Shown here one piece after another: positions 1-5,640 of a stretch of DNA of 13,188 nt (positions are counted from its first letter, which is position 1; the number at the start of each line of letters is the position of its first letter). Origin of the DNA: Promethearchaeota archaeon (GTDB taxonomy: Archaea; Asgardarchaeota; Lokiarchaeia; Sigynarchaeales; MK-D1). The translations under genes and the position numbers were made by a program. The stretch is taken from positions 1 through 13,188 of the forward strand of contig JAEOTN010000159.1 of assembly GCA_016839865.1 (NCBI GenBank), in the 5' to 3' direction. The notes beneath the pieces are model-generated. The model saw nothing but the letters and a program-made list of their open reading frames with translations, searched no databases and had not been told where the DNA came from.

Positions 1-635
1 AGTGGAGTTCCAACTTCTAAAATTATGCGATCGGATTTCGGGATGTGTTTCATCAACTTTTCGTGATATCCAAATGAGGGCTGATCCAAAGCGATCTGCA
101 AGTATGGAGGGCGCCACAATCTTGGAACTCGAATTTTGGCAATAGGATGCTTCGCACGATCCTTGTCATAAAACAATTTTTTGACAGAAGGTGATTTTTT
201 CAACGCTCTTCGAATAGCTAATTTGGTTGCACCATAATTATAATTGTAGATTTTTCGGTAATCTTCTGCTTTTGGGTGTATAAATATCGATGCACATATA
301 ACCCATTCATCTGCTTTGTCGATAGGAATTATGCCTTCTTCTAAAGCATCAGCAACCGCACGAGCAACTGCTGTTTGTGCAGGTCCAAAAATCTTGTCTG
401 TATCCTCAAGTGTTTTTAACGTTACTTTTGGAATGATTATGGTTGCTGGTTTTGTGATAAGGTTGGGACGAATACATGCAAGCAGAGGTGTATGTCCTTT
501 GTTAAGCTGAGCCAATCCATTTGCAAAGGCAGCTCCGACTGGTCCATTTTTGGATCCAATCATTAGATCAACGTGAGCGATATTTTCGCCGTCACCTAGG
601 AGAGCTTCTCCAATGAAAAAATCTGTTTTTGCCAT
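1..635 (-). CDS. fae-hps: Bifunctional formaldehyde-activating enzyme / hexulose-6-phosphate synthase (Fae-Hps), C-terminus cut by window edge
   Basis: Reading the minus strand from the ATG at 633-635 gives 211 uninterrupted codons running off base 1. Residues 1-165 or so are a Fae domain: [20 protein letters not shown] at 14-33, with His21 at the position of the Fae catalytic histidine, then the conserved IRPN, IPKVTL and FGPAQ stretches. From about residue 178, LQIALD (Asp184) and EVGTP (207-211) match the start of the Hps barrel. In the family, Fae condenses formaldehyde with tetrahydromethanopterin to methylene-H4MPT. Hps interconverts formaldehyde plus ribulose 5-phosphate with hexulose 6-phosphate, and in archaea the reverse direction supplies pentose phosphates. 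The fused form is typical of archaea, and both activities would be cytosolic. Most of the Hps domain lies outside the window, so its active-site residues cannot be judged. No strong Shine-Dalgarno is visible, and the start is fixed by the Fae N-terminus. Confidence 0.93.
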   Translation of the reverse strand, partial: MAKTDFFIGEALLGDGENIAHVDLMIGSKNGPVGAAFANGLAQLNKGHTPLLACIRPNLITKPATIIIPKVTLKTLEDTDKIFGPAQTAVARAVADALEEGIIPIDKADEWVICASIFIHPKAEDYRKIYNYNYGATKLAIRRALKKSPSVKKLFYDKDRAKHPIAKIRVPRLWRPPYLQIALDQPSFGYHEKLMKHIPKSDRIILEVGTP

Positions 636-661
636 CTTAATCCAACTCGATGAGGTTCTAA

Positions 662-675
662 CATGTAAAAACATG
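662..675. promoter_or_regulatory. Inverted repeat CATGT-AAAA-ACATG in the fae-hps leader
   Basis: A perfect 5-bp inverted repeat with a 4-base A spacer lies 27 bases before the fae-hps ATG, close to the transcription start predicted from the TATA-like box at 685-692. The position would suit a repressor operator. It is a short palindrome in AT-rich DNA, so chance is possible. Confidence 0.25.
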
Positions 676-684
676 AGGTAAAGT

Positions 685-697
685 GTATTAAATTTTG
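685..697 (-). promoter_or_regulatory. Putative archaeal BRE/TATA promoter of fae-hps
   Basis: On the minus strand this reads CAAAATTTAATAC: an A-rich BRE-like element followed by a TATA-like TTTAATAC (685-692). With the usual archaeal distance of about 25 bases, transcription would start near 663, giving a leader of about 28 bases. An A5 run at 701-705 (T5 on the minus strand) just upstream could help end the transcript of the preceding YkgJ-type gene. Confidence 0.4.
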
Positions 698-761
698 TTG
701 AAAAATAGTTCTCGGTCTTATTGGTGTGCTATTAACTCATAGAATTTAAAGGGAAAATTTC

Positions 762-1337
762 TTAGTCGAGCTTAATATTTCGTAAGAAACGGTAGCATTT
801 GTTCAAGTCATTATTATTTTTTCTCATTTTCTTCTGAAAATTGTATTCTATTTTCAATTCTGCTTCCAAATTGTTTAGAATTTGAGAAAGGGATATAAAA
901 TTATCTTTAGAACTAAATCCCGGGCATTTTTCCTTTGCTTCCCTCAGATCTTTAGCATTTGTCATGAGAGGATGCCATGTAGGCCAAGTTTTACATTGAT
1001 TTGGTCGGGCACCATAAATTTTACACAAGTTAGTTTTAGTATCTAAGAAAGCGCAAGACCCATCATTCTCATCTTGCTTTAAAATGAGGGATTTCAAGAA
1101 TATTTTCTTCTTTGTGGGATTTAGGTTCCTATCCATGACCTTATATTCGGAATTTATTACATCAACATACCTAGTTACAAATTCTTGGATAGATAAGTTA
1201 AGTTTCTTAGCAATTCTAGGGAGTTCTTTGTCATAGAGAAATACAAATCCTTCTTGTTCTGAGCAACATTTACCACATTTGATACAGTTAAATGAAAATC
1301 CATCCTTAACTTCCGGTAGAAGTCTTTTTCTGTTCAA
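762..1337 (-). CDS. YkgJ-family cysteine-cluster (Fe/Zn-chelating) protein
   Basis: This 191-residue protein has the YkgJ-type cluster C18-x2-C21-x2-CC24/25 and the second family hallmark, CKIYGARPNQCKTWP at 105-119. Further cysteines at 95, 105, 115 and 138 probably complete a metal site. The C-terminus (about 150-191) is basic and asparagine/lysine-rich. The family is annotated as a putative zinc- or iron-chelating domain, and no reaction is established for most members. There is no signal peptide or membrane segment. The start is TTG (1335-1337): an in-frame stop lies 18 bases upstream, the next in-frame ATG is at residue 68, inside the protein, and GGGAG is correctly spaced before the TTG. 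It lies 44 bases downstream of the radical SAM gene on the same strand and is probably co-transcribed with it. A metal or iron-sulfur role beside the radical SAM enzyme is an inference. Confidence 0.85.
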   Translation of the reverse strand: MNRKRLLPEVKDGFSFNCIKCGKCCSEQEGFVFLYDKELPRIAKKLNLSIQEFVTRYVDVINSEYKVMDRNLNPTKKKIFLKSLILKQDENDGSCAFLDTKTNLCKIYGARPNQCKTWPTWHPLMTNAKDLREAKEKCPGFSSKDNFISLSQILNNLEAELKIEYNFQKKMRKNNNDLNKCYRFLRNIKLD

Positions 1338-1346
1338 ATTGAGGTT

Positions 1347-1351
1347 CTCCC
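1347..1351 (-). promoter_or_regulatory. Shine-Dalgarno GGGAG supporting the TTG start of the YkgJ-type gene
   Basis: GGGAG on the minus strand lies 9 bases before the TTG at 1335-1337. It is the clearest ribosome-binding-site match in the window. An ATG at 1350-1352 overlaps it but is in another frame and does not lead into the cysteine-cluster protein. Confidence 0.45.
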
Positions 1352-1381
1352 ATTAATCCTATGCAATATTTTTGAATAGTG

Positions 1382-2809
1382 TTATAATCCCAGTTCATTT
1401 TTCAAGGATTTTGCAACATCCATCATTGTAGACAATTCCTTGTGACTTAAGGTGTCAGTTTCCATGATAATTTCTTTGCAATTGTACATATTGAAATTCT
1501 GATTAAGTATTTTTAAACCATATTCTTCTTGCTTGAAATGAAGGTCTGATCCGGGGTAAGGTGTTGCCGGAAAGATATCAATTTTATCGACTCCTTTTAC
1601 CAGTGGGAGATTGCGTATATACTCGAGAGTTTGTTCGAATGTTTCTTTGGTTTCCCCTGGAAGACCTAGTACAAAATACGCTTGCACAGCAATATCATGA
1701 TCCTTTAGCAGTTGAATACCTTCTGCTACTTTTTCTGGATTTTGGTTCTTCACGTTTAATTTCAATACTTCAGTAGCGGCGGATTCAACACCAGTAGCAA
1801 TTAAGCTACAATTACATTTCGTCATCTTTTTAACCTGACGTTCGGTAATTGCATCTACACGTAGTTCCGCGCCCCATGGAAGCCGAAATTTCCGCTCAAT
1901 AAGTGCATCAAGGAAATCGTAATAAAAAGTTTGGTTCAGATTGATGTTATCATAGAAATTCACGAATCGGTAGCTAGGAATAGTCAATATATGATCCAAT
2001 TCTTCCATTACATCTGAAACTGTTCGAACACGCACAGTTGGAAATAATTTTGTGCGCGAGCAAAATGAACAATTATTGGGGCAACCTCGGTTAATAATTA
2101 CATCTGCTACGTTATATGCGCCAATTAAATGCCTTGCTGGTAAAGGAACTGCATGAACATCGACTGGATCGGGGAATCCTGTTTCGTGAAGTATTAATTT
2201 TTTATTTTTGTACGTGTATTCATTATAAACTGCTCGAGTGAATCCACCTAACGCAATTTGTTTCGGATATACAATTCCTTTCGGTAACTGTGAGTTATTG
2301 AGCAATTCTTGTGATTTTCCAAACGTATTTTCCGTTCCCGATAGATCCACATTGCCATATAACTTTTCATATACGGAGTTCTCAAGAAAAATGTCAGCTA
2401 ACGCAGATAACGAGTGTTCAGATTCTCCAATACATATAGCATCTAAAAACGGCATATCTCGAAATGCTTCTTCATATTGAAAGGATATGTGTGGGCCTCC
2501 CATTACAATATAACTTGAAGGATTAAATCGCTTTGCAGCTTTTGCTAGCTCAATTGCTTGGTAGTAGGTATTTGTTAAACAAGTTACCCCAAACATTCTG
2601 AAATTCACAGCATTCTCCCTTAAATATTCAAAAGGATTGTCTAGTATGGAACAATCTATAATCTCCACCGCATAACCCTTGTTTTCGAGAATTGCTGCTA
2701 AAATCATAATTCCAACAGGTGGCTCTCGAATAAACCGTTCGGAATACTTGACACGGGGATCTGGTTTTTGAAGAGAAGTTCTTGGATTAATCAGAGCAAT
2801 ATCTATCAT
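1382..2809 (-). CDS. Radical SAM protein with N-terminal cobalamin-binding-type domain
   Basis: This 475-residue protein has the layout of B12-dependent radical SAM enzymes. Residues 1-145 form a Rossmann-like B12-binding-type domain, with PPVGIMILAAILENKGYAVE at 30-49, MGGPHIS at 103-109 and IGESE at 127-131. A spacer leads to the radical SAM barrel from about 233. The cluster motif is GCPNNCSFCSR with C243-x3-C247-x2-C250, which binds a [4Fe-4S] cluster and S-adenosylmethionine. GVES (340-343) and GLPGET (382-387) are SAM-proximal motifs of this superfamily. There is no DxHxxG motif, so if cobalamin is bound it is probably base-off without a protein histidine ligand. Family members perform methylations, ring formations and other radical chemistry, and the substrate here cannot be read from sequence. 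No membrane segments are seen. The gene follows the 85-residue gene by 53 bases and precedes the YkgJ-type gene by 44. Confidence 0.9.
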   Translation of the reverse strand: MIDIALINPRTSLQKPDPRVKYSERFIREPPVGIMILAAILENKGYAVEIIDCSILDNPFEYLRENAVNFRMFGVTCLTNTYYQAIELAKAAKRFNPSSYIVMGGPHISFQYEEAFRDMPFLDAICIGESEHSLSALADIFLENSVYEKLYGNVDLSGTENTFGKSQELLNNSQLPKGIVYPKQIALGGFTRAVYNEYTYKNKKLILHETGFPDPVDVHAVPLPARHLIGAYNVADVIINRGCPNNCSFCSRTKLFPTVRVRTVSDVMEELDHILTIPSYRFVNFYDNINLNQTFYYDFLDALIERKFRLPWGAELRVDAITERQVKKMTKCNCSLIATGVESAATEVLKLNVKNQNPEKVAEGIQLLKDHDIAVQAYFVLGLPGETKETFEQTLEYIRNLPLVKGVDKIDIFPATPYPGSDLHFKQEEYGLKILNQNFNMYNCKEIIMETDTLSHKELSTMMDVAKSLKNELGL

Positions 2810-2816
2810 TACCGAG

Positions 2817-2824
2817 AAAAAAAA
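2817..2824 (-). terminator. T8 tract between the small gene and the radical SAM gene
   Basis: An unbroken run of eight T on the minus strand lies 38 bases past the stop of the small upstream gene and 7 bases before the radical SAM ATG. Oligo-T runs are the typical archaeal termination signal. A TATA-like CTTAATTC at about 2834-2841 would place a new start close to the ATG at 2809, so the radical SAM transcript may be leaderless or nearly so. Alternatively, this is an AT-rich leader of a read-through operon. Confidence 0.4.
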
Positions 2825-2862
2825 TATACCATAGAATTAAGATATTGTGACTTAATTCCTTT

Positions 2863-3111
2863 CTAACCATCTAGTTCAATAATTTTACTATCTAAATTGA
2901 GGGTTATTTTCAAGACATAAGGTTCGAGAATTGCACCAGATAAGGCCTGCAAACCCATATCAGTATTTTGCTGCTCGGATTTATCCCTAATAAAATTAGA
3001 GAATTCTACGAAATCTTCAACCTTCTTCATGATCTCAGGTTTAATCATGATATTGTTTCGATTCACTATCTGGTATTTCTCTCCATTTATTTGAAGAATT
3101 ACGTTTCCCAT
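2863..3111 (-). CDS. Small unrecognised protein
   Basis: From the ATG at 3109-3111 this encodes 82 residues; a GTG at 3118-3120 would add three. I do not recognise it. The N-terminus (VILQINGEKYQIV) looks like a short beta hairpin. The middle is a predicted amphipathic helix (about 25-55, KPEIMKKVEDFVEFSNFIRD). The end, YVLKITLNLDSKIIELDG, looks like two beta strands. It is acidic overall, has no cysteine and has no signal or membrane segment. It reads as a real gene because it is the first open frame behind the divergent intergenic region and has the same strand and spacing as the radical SAM gene downstream. Function is unknown; a partner of the radical SAM protein is only a guess from position. 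Confidence 0.6.
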   Translation of the reverse strand: MGNVILQINGEKYQIVNRNNIMIKPEIMKKVEDFVEFSNFIRDKSEQQNTDMGLQALSGAILEPYVLKITLNLDSKIIELDG

Positions 3112-3120
3112 AGGAACCAC

Positions 3121-3204
3121 GCGATTAAATTAAATATTGTGGATAGTATTATGTAATAGGAAGAAAGATATTATTTTCAAATATTATCGAGATATTATCA
3201 TTCG
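3121..3204. promoter_or_regulatory. Divergent intergenic promoter region with ATATTAT repeats
   Basis: This 84-base, very AT-rich stretch separates the divergent small minus-strand gene and the plus-strand gene at 3205. On the plus side, GATATTAT (3167-3174), AATATTAT (3180-3187) and GATATTAT (3191-3198) repeat at 13- and 11-base steps. The first is well placed as a TATA box for a short leader. On the minus side, AATATTTAAT near 3128-3138 and ATAATAC near 3148-3155 are TATA-like. The exact boxes cannot be assigned by eye. Confidence 0.35.
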
Positions 3205-4026
3205 ATGAGGCAATACCTTATGCAACTATTCCAAATCACTCCAAACCAAGAAGCTGTATCTGTAAGAGCACACAACCTCGTTAGAGAAAATCTACGAGAC
3301 GATGGAGTTTACATAATAATTGATGATAACAAGAAAACTGTGTGGCTGTACAAAGGTCATAAAGCCAACTTATTGCTTCAAATCGTAGGTGCAACTTTAC
3401 AAGACAAAATGCGTATGTCATTGAAAAGCACGTATAAATCGAATGATCTCAATAAATTCAAAAAGGATAGTGATATCTTTACAGAAGTAATGGATGCAAC
3501 TGTAAAAGCAGGTTTAGCAAAGGAAATTCGTAAATCAAGGCAAGAGCTTGGTGCATCACCCACGGAGGCTAAAAGAAGAGCTTTCATGACTTATGCAGAA
3601 TCTCGGATGCAAGAAACTTGTGTTCATAAAGGTATAAATACAAAAGAAGCAATTCAAGAGGTTTTAGAATTTGAAAATCCTCCTGGTTTTATTCGTCATA
3701 TGTCGATGGTTGCTGGAAATATGTATAATGAAGATACAGTTGTAGACAAGTTCGTTACCGAGAATAAAGAGCATACTACTTTGAAGAAAATCGGGATTTT
3801 ACCAAACGGCTTTTACTTTCTCGAAAATATGTCTTCCCGTTTGTTTATTAAAGAAGGAAAAGTTGTATGTTTAGATCTCATGGTAGAAAAGGATAGAGAT
3901 CTAGGGGAAAATCGAATATTAGTACCAGTATTGCATAAAGAAAAGATCAACCGAAAAGGCGATTTGAATATCCTATTAAATGCATTCAAGGCACCAAAAA
4001 GTGATGAAGTTGGAAGAAGATCTTAA
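3205..4026 (+). CDS. Unrecognised 273-residue protein, possible N-terminal gelsolin-like fold
   Basis: I cannot assign a family with confidence. Residues 33-72 contain DDGVYIIIDDNKKTVWLYKG followed by a helix (NLLLQIVGATLQDKM). This order of two strands, a tryptophan, 'YKG' and an amphipathic helix resembles gelsolin-type domains. Residues 75-155 are lysine/glutamate-rich and probably helical. Residues 190-245 look like a second beta-rich segment (ILPNGFYFLENMSSRLFIKEGKVVCLDLMVEK) that could be another small domain. There is no signal peptide, no membrane segment and only two cysteines. The start is the ATG at 3205; the ATG at codon 6 is an alternative. It overlaps the CCA-adding enzyme gene by 23 bases, so the two are translationally linked. 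That suggests a partner in the same transcript rather than a proven shared function. Confidence 0.7.
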   Translation: MRQYLMQLFQITPNQEAVSVRAHNLVRENLRDDGVYIIIDDNKKTVWLYKGHKANLLLQIVGATLQDKMRMSLKSTYKSNDLNKFKKDSDIFTEVMDATVKAGLAKEIRKSRQELGASPTEAKRRAFMTYAESRMQETCVHKGINTKEAIQEVLEFENPPGFIRHMSMVAGNMYNEDTVVDKFVTENKEHTTLKKIGILPNGFYFLENMSSRLFIKEGKVVCLDLMVEKDRDLGENRILVPVLHKEKINRKGDLNILLNAFKAPKSDEVGRRS

Positions 4027-5500
4027 TGCATTACGTTCCAGCATTCTAGACAAAATTAGACCAACGAAAAACGAAAATCACAAGATTTCTGCTATTGTTG
4101 CCCAAATTACTAAAATTCTAGAACAATGGAATCAAAATAACAGTCAATTCTCTTATGAATTTGTCACCCCACAAGGATCAACAGGAATCAAACAAACCCA
4201 TCTACGTAACGATTCTGATATAGATTTGTTTATTTTCCTCAATCCAGAAAATTATAGAGACGCAATTGATCCTAATGCAAAAACCAGAATAAAGATAAGC
4301 ACTCTTTTTAGGAGATTATGTGATGAGTGGATTATTCCAGCGTTAAAAGAAAGTCAATTTGAGGACATATACATAGCTTACGCAGAGAATCCTTATGTTT
4401 CAACATTTTTAAAGGGGTATGACATTGATATTGTGTTTTCCTTCATTCTCCCTGAAGAGCAAATTCAAAAGTATGGACCTATCACTGCAGTAGATCGAAC
4501 TTATTACCATAGTAAATTTGTTACTGAGAATTTAACACCTGAACAGATTGATGATGTCCGTATTATGAAAATGTTCTTCAAGCAGAATTATTCTTATGGT
4601 GATAAATCTCCCATTGCACGTGGTGGATTTATTGGATATGCCGCAGAGTTACTGATTTATCATTTCGGAGATATTTGGTCCTTGTTTAGAAATTTTAAAG
4701 AATTACCATTTACAGCTGTAGATTTTTTTAAGCGTTCCACTTCTGACTTAAGAGCAATCCCACGTGTGCAAAAAGATTTTCTCTTAGTTATGGATCCTAC
4801 AGATAGAAAACGTAATGTTGCAGCTTCTATATCAGAACGTGCATGGATATATTGCCTAAAACGTATTGAGAATTTTCTAGCCACCCCAGAATTGAGAAAC
4901 ATTTACGATGAAAACAAACATGTTTTAGAAAAAGATGACAAATATCTCAATAACCATTTTGTTGTGGTTGAAACCATCCAAGTTAGTGATTCTCATTACA
5001 CAAAAATTCGAGATAAACTATATTCCATTGCTGAGTCAATCAAAAACCTAGCATCTTATGAGTTCGACCATTCTCCAAGGTTCTCATCAGTAGAGTATTC
5101 TATCTATTTTAATCCGTCGAATAAACGATTTTCATTAGCATTCTACACTGAACAATCTATAATTGATTTAGATTACATGCGTAAAGGTCCTAGAGTTGAT
5201 AAAAGCAAGAATTTTGAGAAATTCAAAGCAAAGCATTCTGATATGATAATAAAGAACGGATATAGTTATGTGAAAGAGATTCGGAAATTTACAAACTTTC
5301 AAGAGATAATAATATCTGCTTTTAACGATCGAATATTCAATGAGGTTAAGCTCACAAACATTTCTTCACCCAAACTTTGCCACTATGAAGAGTCTTTGAG
5401 TGCAGTTTATGTCTTGAAGAATTGTGTTTTACCTTATAGAGATGAGCTGGAGCAAATCGTTCGAAAGGTAATTCCGAAGAAACTACATAAAAAGCGGTGA
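4004..5500 (+). CDS. cca: CCA-adding enzyme (archaeal class I tRNA nucleotidyltransferase)
   Basis: This enzyme adds or repairs the 3'-terminal CCA of tRNAs with CTP and ATP in the cytosol. Counting from the ATG at 4004 (498 residues), the nucleotidyltransferase signature is GST at 58-60 with SDIDLF at 71-76 (metal-binding Asp72 and Asp74). A third carboxylate follows in GYDIDIVFSF (Asp140 or Asp142). The archaeal class I stretch AVDRTYYHSKFV (162-173) is followed by DDVRIMKMFFK, the GGFIGYAAELL motif (207-217) and DPTDRKRNVAAS (264-275). The C-terminal GPRVDKSKNFEKFKAKH block and the following EIRKFTNF match the tail domain. It is longer than the Archaeoglobus enzyme (about 440). The usual TWLxG before DxD reads THLRN. 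The start at 4004 gives a 23-base overlap with the upstream gene; the ATG at 3980 would add eight residues. Translational coupling with that gene is likely. Confidence 0.92.
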   Translation: MKLEEDLNALRSSILDKIRPTKNENHKISAIVAQITKILEQWNQNNSQFSYEFVTPQGSTGIKQTHLRNDSDIDLFIFLNPENYRDAIDPNAKTRIKISTLFRRLCDEWIIPALKESQFEDIYIAYAENPYVSTFLKGYDIDIVFSFILPEEQIQKYGPITAVDRTYYHSKFVTENLTPEQIDDVRIMKMFFKQNYSYGDKSPIARGGFIGYAAELLIYHFGDIWSLFRNFKELPFTAVDFFKRSTSDLRAIPRVQKDFLLVMDPTDRKRNVAASISERAWIYCLKRIENFLATPELRNIYDENKHVLEKDDKYLNNHFVVVETIQVSDSHYTKIRDKLYSIAESIKNLASYEFDHSPRFSSVEYSIYFNPSNKRFSLAFYTEQSIIDLDYMRKGPRVDKSKNFEKFKAKHSDMIIKNGYSYVKEIRKFTNFQEIIISAFNDRIFNEVKLTNISSPKLCHYEESLSAVYVLKNCVLPYRDELEQIVRKVIPKKLHKKR

Positions 5501-5507
5501 TCTCAAA

Positions 5508-5523
5508 TGGGAGACACCTCCCA
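5508..5523 (+). terminator. Hairpin TGGGAG-ACAC-CTCCCA just after cca
   Basis: A perfect 6-bp stem with a 4-base loop begins 8 bases after the cca stop. No T run follows directly, so it is not a bacterial-type terminator on its own. It may stabilise the 3' end or act with the T tracts at 5563-5575. Confidence 0.35.
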
Positions 5524-5562
5524 ATTCAGCCTTCTCGTTGTATTATCTCCGATTATGCCAAA

Positions 5563-5575
5563 TTTTTTATTTTTT
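5563..5575 (+). terminator. Oligo-T terminator downstream of cca
   Basis: Two T6 runs separated by one A (5563-5568 and 5570-5575) match the archaeal intrinsic termination signal. They lie 62 bases beyond the cca stop, after the hairpin at 5508-5523, and before the presumed EF-2 promoter. Confidence 0.5.
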
Positions 5576-5590
5576 GTTAAGTTTACCCAA

Positions 5591-5640
5591 GTAAATACTA
5601 GCATTACTATACGCTAGCTTTATTTTAAAGTGAAATATAA
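5591..5640 (+). promoter_or_regulatory. Presumed EF-2-like gene promoter with inverted repeat CTAGC-N10-GCTAG
   Basis: TAAATACTA at 5592-5600 is TATA-like and would place the start of transcription near 5620, leaving a leader of about 20 bases. An inverted repeat CTAGC (5598-5602) / GCTAG (5613-5617) straddles the region between box and start, where a repressor could sit. No clear Shine-Dalgarno precedes the ATG at 5641. Both assignments are by eye. Confidence 0.3.

Noticed and set aside
316..510. Plus-strand open frame of 64 codons
   Set aside because: It lies antisense to clear Fae coding sequence and has no recognisable protein features.
3980..4003. ATG at 3980 as the cca start
   Set aside because: It would enlarge the overlap with the upstream gene to 47 bases. 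The ATG at 4004 begins directly before the expected first helix and adds no odd N-terminal extension, though 3980 cannot be excluded.
5501..5640. Possible tRNA or small RNA between cca and the EF-2 gene
   Set aside because: No cloverleaf or GTTC-type T-loop could be folded; only a 6-bp hairpin and T tracts are present.
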